A DNA stretch of 20,701 nucleotides from Chara braunii (lineage: Eukaryota > Streptophyta > Charophyceae > Charales > Characeae). A program made the position numbers and the translations under genes. Each line of letters opens with the position of its first letter. Position 1 is the first letter of the stretch. The notes below the pieces were generated by a model. It did no database searches and had not been told where the DNA came from. It saw only the letters and a list, made by a program, of their open reading frames with translations. Below are positions 1-8,282 of the stretch, piece by piece. The stretch lies in the NCBI GenBank assembly GCA_003427395.1, contig BFEA01000037.1:233007-253707 (forward strand), in the 5' to 3' direction.

Positions 1-379
1 CCCCTGGCGCGTGGACAAAAATAAGCAAGTTTAATTTCCTTTTGTTTTTGTTTTTTTGTGCAAAAATTTGTTTGTTTTTTTATATTTTTTCCTTCCTTTT
101 GTTTTTAATAACGTGCTACCAGTACGTCTAGGCTCGACAATCAAGGTCGAGGATCGGGAACGATCGGGCTACCGATCGACCGAGGCTCGAACTTGATAGC
201 TGGGGGAGGTACTGGTGGTTTAACATGCCATTGTGAACGGGGGTCGCCCACACAAACGCCCGGTCTGCCCTATAAGGGCGGGCTAAGTGGATTTCGGATT
301 GACACAAATGAATATGGAAAAAAAAAACACATTAGAAAAACTAAAAAAACAAAGAATGAAAACGATTACTTTTTTTGTG

Positions 380-381
<2 letters not shown>
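1..381. other. Non-coding, T-rich left flank
   Basis: No credible gene is seen. Positions 30-110 are strongly T-rich (TTTTG and TTTTT runs). Positions 131-190 contain short CGATCGG and CCGATCG words in both orientations and a 12-bp word, ggctcgacaatc, that recurs at 629-640. The open frames crossing this stretch are made of simple-repeat translation (Arg-Glu or Ser-Leu runs) and are not genes. Confidence 0.6.

Positions 382-431
<50 letters not shown>
382..431. repeat. (GA)n microsatellite, about 25 units
   Basis: An uninterrupted GA dinucleotide run of about 50 bp. It is the exact complement of the CT run at 565-623, so the two tracts can form a long hairpin around a 133-nt loop. It generates Arg-Glu and Ser-Leu repeat frames that should not be annotated as proteins. 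Confidence 0.95.
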
Positions 432-432
<1 letters not shown>

Positions 433-558
433 TTGGCGAGTTCGTTGCTGCCCTCCACGCAGCTCGCCGCCTCTATCTCTCGCTCTGTGTTCCCTCGGAA
501 GCATGAAAATGGAGAATGAATCTTCCCTAGAGCGCGAGAAGGTTCATGGTCTTGTGTC

Positions 559-564
<6 letters not shown>

Positions 565-623
<59 letters not shown>
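565..623. repeat. (CT)n microsatellite, about 29 units
   Basis: An uninterrupted CT dinucleotide run of about 58 bp, in inverted orientation to the GA run at 382-431. It is followed at once by a small inverted repeat: ggagggc at 624-630 and gccctcc at 642-648. Confidence 0.95.
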
Positions 624-626
<3 letters not shown>

Positions 627-1106
627 GGGCTCGACAATCTCGCCCTCCTCGGCACGTTAAATCTGCCACACTGCCTTAGCGTTTTAATTTGCAGTTCGGG
701 TAAAAGATATCCCATAGGCGTTCTAAAAGAAAACAATGCAATAGGGGATTGACAACACATTTAGCCTGATTGATCATTCTCGACCCTCCTTAATCCAATT
801 TCCCTCTTTTTTATTTTATTATTATCACTTAGTATAATTTAAACCAGCCCACATTTCGAGGTGCTCATCAGAGGGTCTGAACCACTTAGAGTGGGAATAG
901 TGAAACCTACCACTGATTATTTTGCGGAGGGTTCACCTGTTTTGAAGTTTGAAAAAAATAAAAATAAAAAATAATAATAATAAAAATAATAAAAGGGCGA
1001 GTCAGTAAAACGACCCTAATCCGAAGTCATGCGTTTTCACGCCAGGTCTAGACCCGGACTAAGCAGCGTTTCATCGGGCCCAACCTTGATGAGATTTGCC
1101 ACTAAT
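624..1106. other. Non-coding spacer with an A/T-rich tract
   Basis: No gene is recognised. Positions 952-994 are an almost pure A/T tract of AAT and AAAAT units. The rest is ordinary unique-looking sequence with stops in all frames. Confidence 0.55.
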
Positions 1107-1315
1107 ATATCGTCAAATAGAACTGCCCGGTAAACCGTAGGCAGAGAGGGAGAAGAGGACAACAAACGAGGGGCTGTGACAAACTGTTTCGTCGGAGTTT
1201 CACCGACTCATCAGGAGGCTGAAATATCGTCACAAACAGAACTGCCCGGTAAACCGTAGGCAGCGAGAGAGAAGAGGACAACAAACGAGGGGCTGTGAAA
1301 AACTGTTTCGTCGGA
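1107..1315. repeat. Tandem pair of the ~117-bp dispersed repeat (copies 1 and 2)
   Basis: Copy 1 starts at 1107 and copy 2 at 1224; both begin atatcgtca. They share the blocks aactgcccggtaaaccgtag, agaagaggacaacaaacgag and gggctgtga, then ctgtttcgtcgga. Copy 2 ends just after gtcgga, while copy 1 continues through a hairpin into tcatcagg. Diverged copies lie at 2693-2853 (again a pair), 3082-3115 (inverted) and 14471-14543. The dimeric arrangement and the hammerhead core in copy 1 suggest a small ribozyme-bearing retroelement or satellite; that is inference. Confidence 0.85.
1178..1214 (-). ncRNA. Hammerhead ribozyme-like catalytic core
   Basis: On the minus strand the sequence reads CTGATGA (1214-1208), stem II GTCGG/CCGAC (1207-1203 with 1195-1191) closing a 7-nt loop, then GAAA (1190-1187). 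A 3-bp stem III follows, ACA/TGT (1187-1185 with 1181-1179), with loop GTT, and then C at 1178 in the H17 cleavage position. All conserved core bases and the G10.1-C11.1 pair are present. A very short stem III is typical of hammerheads in Penelope-like and related elements. The weak point is stem I: bases before CTGATGA (1222-1215) and after C17 (1177-1170) do not pair, so this copy may be inactive, or the match may be partly fortuitous. Confidence 0.5.
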
Positions 1316-1328
1316 TATATATATCGTG

Positions 1329-1440
1329 GCTGGCGTTCGGGACAGACCGAACGCCCGAACCCAAACGCCCGAACGTTCGGGACCCCGGGCCCCGCGTTCG
1401 GCCCCGAACGTGGCGTTCGACTGTCCGCTGCGGGCAAAGT
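1329..1440. repeat. GC-rich CGTTCGGG inverted-repeat cluster
   Basis: About seven copies of CGTTCGG or its complement CCGAACG are packed into about 110 bp in both orientations. They include a perfect 14-bp palindrome, cccgaacgttcggg, at 1368-1381 and a ccccgggcccc core. The region is much richer in GC and CpG than its surroundings and ends at a T23 run. Confidence 0.8.
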
Positions 1441-1441
1441 G

Positions 1442-1464
1442 TTTTTTTTTTTTTTTTTTTTTTT
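1442..1464. repeat. Poly(T) run, 23 bases
   Basis: Twenty-three consecutive T follow the GC-rich cluster. On the minus strand it is a poly(A) tract next to GC-rich sequence. It could be a retroposon tail or simple slippage; no target-site duplication is recognised. Confidence 0.9.
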
Positions 1465-1531
1465 ACTAACCGGTTGTGGAGGTCGGCCCCCGCGCTTGTG
1501 CACCTTTAAAAATGGAAAAAAAAAATTAAAA

Positions 1532-1821
1532 ACTGGACTGGACTGGAATGCACTGGACTGCACTGTCCCCCGTGGGCTATGAACTACCTGGACTGCACTG
1601 GACTGCACTGGATTGCAATGCACTGGACTGCACTGGATTGGACTGCACTGGACTGGATTGGACTGCACTGGACTGCACTGTCTCCTGTGGGCTGTGAACT
1701 AACTGGACTGCACTGGATTGGACTGCACTGGACTGGACTGGGCTGCACTGGACTGGACTGCACTGGACTGCACCGGTCTGCACTGTCCCCTGTGGGCTGT
1801 GAACTAACTGGACTGCACTAT
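1532..1821. repeat. Minisatellite of TGGACTGCAC-type units with higher-order structure
   Basis: The stretch is built from 5- and 10-bp words (actgg, ggactgcact, ggattg). A less repetitive spacer, cactgtcycc then tgtgggctgtgaactaac, recurs at 1561-1588, 1676-1703 and 1781-1808, giving a higher-order period of 105-115 bp. Both strands have open frames across it, but these are low-complexity artefacts (Cys-Ser-Pro-Val-Gln or Leu-Asp-Trp-Thr-Gly words). Confidence 0.9.
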
Positions 1822-2692
1822 CAGATCTCTGTTTCTGGCTGTATGGTGCCTACATACTAAGACTGCAGGTTCTTCCTTGCACTCCCACGTTCCCGGATGG
1901 GATGTCTGTTGTTTCTTTTCTTTTTTTTCTGTTTTTTTTTCAAGGCGGCATGTTTGAGGTATCATCATTGAGCCTGACCGGCCCATGTAATTTTGAATTA
2001 CCATCGGGATGCATCCTAGACCCTAAAAATAGGCCGACGGCGGCCTTCTTTTTTTTTATTTTGGGGTTTTGGCCGTTTCTGGACGGGCCTCCTACGGTCC
2101 GGTGTCCAAAGACCAGACAACAGACCGTCGGGATGCCTGTCCGGATGCAGCCATGACTGAGAGGAAAGCTTAAAAAAAAAAAACATTGTTTACCTTACAA
2201 TTCAACTATCTGACATACTGCAGTTCCTAAGACATGTAAGTCGTGCATTCAAGAAAGGGCACTAAGAATAACACTGTGATACACCTTTTGTCAATGATTT
2301 CGGGAGGTGCACCGCTGCATGGCATCAAAGATCAACAAGGGATAAAAGTGTGCAGGCCGATGCATTCCTCCGCGTAACATTCCCGTAGAGGGTGAAATGA
2401 GTAATGATATTTGCAATACTTATTATCTGTTTTTCTAACAACTCCCTGCCTTCTGGGTTGGACCGACTCCAGACACCATCGACACATGAGCTGCTCTGCA
2501 CACGGTCTCAAACAGGGTTGGATTGCACGACCCCAAGTTGAAAGGCAGGATTATCCCGATCTACACAAACCAACAGTACCTCCCACAGACTCCAACCATG
2601 ACGCAAACCTTTTTTTTTCTGCCACAGACTTTCGCCTGCGCATGACATCCTGAAACGCCTCTGGGACAACATGTCACAAACAATTTGTGATA
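1822..2692. other. Non-coding spacer
   Basis: No gene is recognised. The stretch includes several T-rich tracts (1915-1940, 2049-2064), the small A-tailed element described separately, and A-runs near 2172 and 2610. Open frames are short and resemble no known family. Confidence 0.5.
2044..2125 (-). repeat. Short hairpin plus A-rich-tail element (copy 1)
   Basis: Read on the minus strand, this has TCTGGTC, GGACACCGGAC, a small hairpin (ggccgt at 2071-2076 against acgggcc at 2083-2089) and then an A-rich tail. The same order of TCTGGTC, GGACACCGGAC, hairpin and A-rich tail occurs on the plus strand at 10010-10119. Similarity outside the shared words is weak, so membership of one SINE-like family is tentative. 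Confidence 0.35.
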
Positions 2693-2853
2693 GTGTCTCG
2701 TAGGGTGAGAGGAAGAACAGAACAACGAACAAGGGGTTGTCGCAAACTGTTTCGTTGAAGTTTGACCGAGTGTACAATTTAACAGAGTTGGCCAGCAAAC
2801 TGTAGGCAGAGAAGGGGAAGAGAACAACAAACGAGGGGCTGTAACAAACTGCG
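2693..2853. repeat. Diverged tandem pair of the ~117-bp repeat (copies 3 and 4)
   Basis: Copy 3 carries gaacaaggggttgtcgcaaa then ctgtttcgttg. Copy 4 follows with gtaggcagagaaggggaaga and acaaacgaggggctgt. The block offset is 102 bp, shorter than the 117-119 bp of the first pair because copy 3 has lost the ctcatcaggagg segment. On the minus strand the CTGATGA box of copy 3 is destroyed, although the gaaac half of the hammerhead core remains. Confidence 0.75.
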
Positions 2854-3334
2854 ATCCCTCATAATTCATAAATCCACGCATCTTTGGTGAGTCTCTCAAG
2901 TGTCTGTGTAACCCCTTACAATGTAGAGATCCCTACACTCTCAAGCCACAGTCACTCAGATATGCATGGAGACACCAAGCACACCCGCACACGGACGTAG
3001 GGAACACAACAGAAATGCGGAAAGCTGAGCCAGACATTCATTCAATTGGCAAGGCTCGCAAACCAGATGTATTTAACAATCCGTTTGTTGTCCTCTTCTC
3101 CCTCTCTGCCTACGGCGTAACAAATAGTAACATGTCGTGGACAGTGAAAGAACGAAAGTCGTAGTGCAGCCACACGTGGTCAACGACACTTCGAATCTTC
3201 GCTGAAACTAATTCTGAACTCGAGATCTTTCAGCATTTTTGAAGTTTTTTGAAGTAGGGTTTCAACAATTTCAGACGTGCTGAAAATGAAGAAGACCTCT
3301 ACGTTGAATCAATCTTAAAAATGTTCAGCTTTTG
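2854..3334. other. Non-coding spacer before the foldback array
   Basis: No gene is recognised. It contains the inverted repeat fragment at 3082-3115. From about 3215 it holds degenerate words of the foldback array (gaagt, ctgaaaat, cagc), suggesting a decayed first unit. Confidence 0.5.
3082..3115 (-). repeat. Inverted 34-bp fragment of the 117-bp repeat
   Basis: The reverse complement of these 34 bases is identical to 1135-1168 of copy 1 (ccgtaggcagag to aacaaacg). It is flanked by unrelated sequence, so this is an isolated fragment of the dispersed family in the opposite orientation. Confidence 0.85.
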
Positions 3335-4565
3335 CCCCCTCTGTCTGAGTGTATAGAAACGCTGAAGATTCTGAAGTGGTGAAGATGCTGAAAATTCTGG
3401 AGTACACCCCCCTCTGTCCGAGTGTATAGGAACGCTGAAAGATTCTGAAAATTGTGAAGTGGTGGAAACATTGAACATTTTGAACCCCCCCCCCTCCCCC
3501 TCCCCCTGTTTTGTTTTTTAAGGGGGGCGAGTTCCGAATCTTTAGCGTTTTCACCACTTCAGAATTTTCATAATCTCCAGCGTTCACCCCCCTGTCTGAG
3601 TATGTAGAAACGATGAAGATTCTGAAGATTCTGAAGTGGTGAAGATGCTGAAAATTCTGAAGTACACCCCCCTCTGTTCGAGTGTGTAGGAACGCTAAAG
3701 ATTATGAAATGGTAAAAACACCGAAGATTTTGAACCACCCCCCTTCTCCGTTTTGTTTTTTTTAAGGGGGGGTATTCCGAATCTTCATCGTTTTCACCAC
3801 TTCAGAATTTTCAGAATTTTCAGAATCTTCAGCGTTCACCCCCTTGTGCAAGTGTATAGAAACGCTGAAGATTTTGAACATTCTGCAGTGGTGAAGATGT
3901 TGAAAATTATGAAGTACACATCCCTCTGTCGGAGTGTGTAGGAATGCTGAAGATTCTGAAAATTATGAAGTGGTAAAAACGCTGTAGATTCTGAACCCCC
4001 CCTCCCCTCCTCCCCTCCCCCTGTTTTGTTTTTTTAAGCGGGGGGGGGGTTGCGAATCTTCAACATTTTCACCACTTCAGAAGTTTAAGAATCTTCAACG
4101 TTCACCCTCCTGTCTGAGTATGTAAAAACGCTGAAGATTCTGAAGTGGTGAAAATGCAGAAAAATTTTGAAATACACCTCCCTCTGTCCAAGTGTATAGG
4201 AATGCTGAAGATTCTGAAAATTGTGAAGTGGTGGAAACACTGAAGATTCTGAAAATTGTGAAGTGGTGGAAACACTGAAGATTCTGACCCCCCCCCCCCC
4301 CCCCCCTCCTCCCCCCGTTTTGTTTTCTAAAAGGGGTTTCCGAATCTTTAGCGTTTTTACCACTTCGAAATTTTTAGACTCTTTAGCGTTCGCCCCCTTG
4401 TGCAAGTGTGTAGAACGCTGAAGATTTTGAAGATTCTGAAGTGGTGAAAATGCTGAAAATTTTGAAATTTTACCCCCCCCTTGTCCGAGTGTGTAGGAGT
4501 AGTGAAGATTCTGAAAATTCTGAGGTGGTGAAAACGCTGAACATTTTAACCCCCCCCCCCCCCCC
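3335..4565. repeat. Tandem array of foldback units with C/G-run tips
   Basis: Units start near 3335, 3584, 3837, 4103 and 4391 (spacing 249-288 bp). Each has two direct sub-repeats of type gagtgtrtagraacgctgaa then gattctgaagtggtgaaaa, and then an inverted sub-repeat ttccgaatctttagcg then ttttcaccacttcag. Four complete hairpins are seen. Left/right arms are 3431-3484/3532-3584, 3691-3734/3774-3836, 3943-3995/4050-4102 and 4201-4287/4337-4390. Between the arms lies a C-rich run, a gttttgtttttt block, and in most units a G-run that extends the stem. The fifth unit stops after its C-run (4550-4565). Gly-rich open frames on the minus strand are translations of the repeat. Confidence 0.9.
4205..4286. 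repeat. 35-bp tandem duplication inside foldback unit 4
   Basis: The segment ctgaagattctg to gtggtggaaaca occurs at 4205 and again at 4240, with a third start at 4275. This lengthens the left arm of the fourth hairpin relative to its right arm, which accounts for the larger unit size. Confidence 0.85.
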
Positions 4566-5866
4566 TCTGCACTCTATCCGAGTGTCCGTGCCCATCTGTG
4601 TATAAAAGCTGAACGTTCAGACTATAAATGTTGAATATTAGTAAGCTCGTTAACCTTCACTCGCAAGGATATATCGACACTGGCTTGTGAAAGCGGCACC
4701 CGGGTAGAGGGGTGAGCTAGTAGAAGGTTGTGGTGAGAGCGTGAGAGTTGTATCGACAACGGGTATATGTATGATGATGAGAGCATGCTGATGTGGCATT
4801 GGGCTGAGGTGGCACTGCATTGCGTTGTGCGTGGTACCGAAGCTACGACCGGTCATCGAAATAGAAATTGGCTCAATTGGTGAGAAATCTGTGGTTGGGG
4901 AAGCTATCTCCAGGTACGTTGTTCCCTTACCTTATCTACCCTCTCAATCTCTTCTTACTGTGAGGAAGTGAATCCAACCTTGAGTGTCTTCTCTTTTGTG
5001 TAAGGAGTCTTGAGCCTTGAGAGACGACATTCTTCCCGGTGGCGCATTTGGCAGGAGAGGGCAGTGCCTCTGAAGGACCCTGGTCGAAGCACGGGTCACG
5101 GTCAACATGCCAACCCATGGGAGTAGTACACGCAGACCATGCGGCTTCGTCCTTTGAAGGCTCTTTGCTACGCTGATAGAAGGGCCGTGCGGACTGACCA
5201 GTCCTATGCAGACGCTTTCCATACCGTCTATAAATATTTATGGCGGGGGTATGAACTGTCTACTGGCTGTGATCGTTGTCCTATCTGTGACGTTAAATAA
5301 TTTCTGAGGACTTTGGGTGTTGTCCTTAAACTGCCTCTTGATCAGCCACATCAGTCAGACATAAGGCTCGTGGCACATAAGGATAAAAAACGAGCAGTTC
5401 TGGCAAATAAGCATATTCCTTGGGCACAGAGGTGGGCCGTTAATGCACACCTTAGACACGGCTGCTCGATGATGCCGACAGGCACGTTGGATACACGGGA
5501 GGGAGATTCCAATTGAGACTTAACTATTAGCCACAACTATACCCATTGTGCATACATCTGCTCACACGATTGATTTTTATTTTTGATTAGTTGGTGTACA
5601 GACTGCTGACACCTAACAAACAACCTACATTAGTACTGTAGTGTTCTACCATAGCCAGTTCTGATCGAAGCTGCTGTAAGTGAAACTAATCAAGGTAGAA
5701 GTAGATCATGTGTACAGTTTGTGTGAATGTTGTTGATACTGCTTGATCAGTAGCCTAGGCAACTTACCAAATATTTATTTATTTTTATTTATTTATCAAC
5801 TCGGTCAGACATACGTTGTGGTAGGCGTCAGCAAGAGCATTATTGCAGACAGTGTCTGGCTAGCTG
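4566..5866. other. Non-coding region upstream of gag
   Basis: No gene is recognised in these 1.3 kb. It should hold the 5' LTR and leader of element A, but no copy of the probable 3' LTR (11064-12076) and no clear primer-binding site could be found. Visible items are TATAAAAG at 4601-4608 followed by a perfect 12-bp palindrome ctgaacgttcag (4609-4620), TATAAATA at 5229-5236, a TTTA-rich tract at 5773-5797, and a small inverted repeat cagaca/tgtctg at 5846-5858. A 67-residue open frame at 5313-5516 matches nothing known to me. Confidence 0.45.
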
Positions 5867-7646
5867 ATGAGTGGACAAGGCAGTGGTGAGGACAGATCTG
5901 CAGGAAGAAGGGGGACACGTCAGGAGTCCCTTAGGATACCCATCATGCACCAAGCTTTACCCCCTGGGGGAGACGGCTCTGCGACAGGAGGCAGTAACCG
6001 AACGCTTACAAAGGGAACGCTAGCAGCGACAACAGCCACTGTAACAACTATGGTTACTTCTGTTGCTACCTCAACAACTACCTTAACAACTACATCTAGT
6101 CAGATAAGTGTAGGCATGCCGCTCACTTTGCAGGCCACATCCAGCACAATGGCGACAAACTCTTCCAGTCAGATGGCGGGCTCGCAGTACAACTCGCCAC
6201 CTCCACGCACTAGGGAAACCATTGAACTCCAGCAAGTGGAGTTGATCCATGTACGGGTAGAGAAGGAACTTAAAGAAGCTACTGAAAAGGAGAATGAGAC
6301 TAGAACTAGGAAAGCTAGACTAAAGAATAGGAAGGCGGTCAAAGCTGCTGTAGATGGGTTAGATGATTTTGTCGTTGATGACAACACGCGGATCCTCAAG
6401 TGAGGTCTCCTATCCATGCATGCATACATGGACAGCAAACTGGATGCTATCCAGGATACCCTTGACCAGATATTGAGCACCATGCAGGGAATGAGAAGAG
6501 CTTTCCCATCTCCAATAGGTGGGTCCAGTTTCGGGCCTCTAGTTTTCCCATCACCGGTTTCCTCACCGGTGATGACTGACCTTACTATGTCTCAGATTGA
6601 CAATTTACCAAGTGATAATTCAGCAGCAGTCTGTTGCTTCTTCATCTTTTGGAACAGCGGCTGCAGCTACACAGCAGCCAGTCCCGCCAACGGGACAACA
6701 ACCTTGGTACCCCAAGACCCCACTCAAGCCACCCTCAACCTTCTCAGGTGATAAGAAGGATGAGGCTCTTGACACTTGGTTAAAAATGGTTCCAGTGCGG
6801 TTCAGGGCAAAGAGAACGTTGGTAGAGGAAGAGGTGGTCACTACCGCATCCTATCTGGAAGGTCCGGCAGCGAGATGGTTAGATAGATTAGTGGCTTCAA
6901 AGGGATTCAGAAGAAACATGTGTGATTGGGCGAAGACTCTTACTTCGGAGAGTTTTATGGACTTGGTAGAGGCGCGTTGGCACAACACACAGCAGGCCCT
7001 GCAGACCACTGATGTGTTCACCCGACTTTGATACGAAGAAGTAGGAGAAAGTGCGCAAACTTACCTCCACCGTAGAACGTCTCATTGTAGTCCCTGGAGT
7101 TCGCTACGATCCGCAGGTCTTAATGACCATGTTCTTGAGATGTCTTCCCGCAGAATTCCGAAACTTGCTGGCAATCAAGGCTCACCTAGAGTACCACACG
7201 TTTGAGACCTTTAGCAGAAAGGCCTTGGACTTAGAGGCCATGCTAGGAGGTGCTCAACAACCCTCTACGGATGGAAGAAAGAAAAAGAGTCCACAAGAGT
7301 GGAAGAAAAAGGGTAGTCGATTGATGACGGTTGATTTCAATGGGAATCAAACTGAGATCAATGATGTATCTGATCTTGTCGACGGTTCAAAGTTGGACGG
7401 CAAGGAGTTACCCTGAACCCCAACAAGACTCCAACTTGGGTGCGGGTGGGTCTAGATCAAGATGTGTGGCGGGATCGATATTCGCAGGGTGCTTGTGTCA
7501 ACTGCGGTGAGTACGGTCATCAACAATTTAGGTTCAAGAACACGAAGGTTACACAGAAGATCGGTCCCAAAGGTGGCTTTGGAGAATCGTCCTCCCAAAG
7601 TGGAACCTCTCCAAGTTCCAGTTTGAAAAACTCATCGGGCCAATAG
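5867..7646 (+). pseudogene. gag: gag polyprotein of element A (frameshifted)
   Basis: Gag forms the virus-like particle and packages element RNA. The first ATG gives a Thr/Ser-rich N-terminus (about residues 40-105), then a charged, probably coiled-coil segment (about 120-165). Frame 2 has a TGA at 6401, but similar sequence continues after it. The frame shifts to 0 near 6600-6640; there the capsid-type (Retrotrans_gag) core includes TFSGDKKDEALDTWL and GPAARWLD. It shifts again near 7020, meets a TAG at 7042, continues through RCLPAEFRNLLA, and returns to frame 0 near 7410. A CCHC knuckle lies at 7494-7535 (CVNCGEYGHQQFRF), where the last Cys is Phe. The frame ends with TAG at 7644. Family assignment is firm; exact break points are estimates. 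Confidence 0.75.
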
Positions 7647-7675
7647 AAGTTATAGGTGCTTCTACTCTTAATGAA

Positions 7676-8282
7676 GTGGGTGATGTACCCTCCCCACTTC
7701 AAGAGTTAGTCGAAGCTATCGACTCTTCAGTCACCCCGCGGACGCATCCTGACTCAACGATACTATGTTCGTTGGATGTGTCTGAAGCCTTAGAGGACTT
7801 CCAAAATGAGTGGTCAGCAAGGGACCCTCACGAGTCTTGGGTGACACTTAGTAGAGGTCATAGAAAGGAGCACTTCGTTGTGAAAGTTGGTGTAGGTGGC
7901 CGCAAGTGTGGCGCCTTCGTAGACATCAGCTCCACGCGAAACTTCACAAGTCACCAATGCGTTGAGAGATTGCGCCTAGGGGACAGCGTGCATCGCCTTA
8001 ATAGACCAGTAGCATCTACTTTGGCCAACAATGAGCGCATGTTGGTTGAAGACTACGTCAAGGAAGTAGTTTGCACCTTCTATTACGGAGGTGGCGAACT
8101 CAATCATAGGATTTCGTTCCTAGTTAGCGATGACTTGCCATTTGACATGTTGTTGGGTATGTACTACCTCGAGGTTGCCAAGCCCCAGTTTGAGTAGGAC
8201 CTAAAAGTGCTAAAGCATGTACTACTGGAAGGGAGGACAATCAGACTTGCGAAGTACAAAGCTAGCTGTTTGATAGACACTT
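7676..8282 (+). pseudogene. Retropepsin-like aspartic protease of element A
   Basis: This domain would cleave the Gag-Pol polyprotein. The frame from 7676 runs to a TAG at 8195 and then stays open in the same frame to about 8265. The active-site region reads GAFVDISSTRNFTS. Ty3/gypsy proteases normally have Asp-Ser/Thr-Gly here, so the catalytic Asp (7922-7924) is kept but the following two residues are Ile-Ser and the essential Gly is missing. The flap-to-C-terminal hallmark FDMLLGMYYLEVAKP matches the family pattern FDxILGMDWL, with Asp-Trp changed to Tyr-Tyr. About 60 residues before the active site are a poorly conserved gag-protease linker. Probably inactive. Confidence 0.7.

Noticed and set aside
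193-760. Open frames with Arg-Glu or Ser-Leu runs on both strands
   Set aside because: They are translations of the GA and CT microsatellites; no conserved sequence flanks the repeats.
1102-2004. Open frames with Pro-Val-Gln-Ser or Leu-Asp-Trp-Thr-Gly repeats
   Set aside because: Pure minisatellite translation; present on both strands.
3315-4405. Minus- and plus-strand frames containing Gly runs and KTLKIRN or FHHFRIF words
   Set aside because: They follow the foldback repeat exactly, including the G/C runs, and recur in each unit.
5411-5443. Possible degenerate 5' LTR end and primer-binding site of element A (catattccttg then cacagaggtgg)
   Set aside because: An 11-base match to the 3' LTR end is suggestive, but none of the other LTR blocks (ccctaagcgaagg, TGACGTCA, gagttca) is found upstream in order, so it is not supported.
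5313-5516. 67-codon frame between the foldback array and gag
   Set aside because: No family resemblance, no transcription signals tied to it, and antisense frames of similar length exist.
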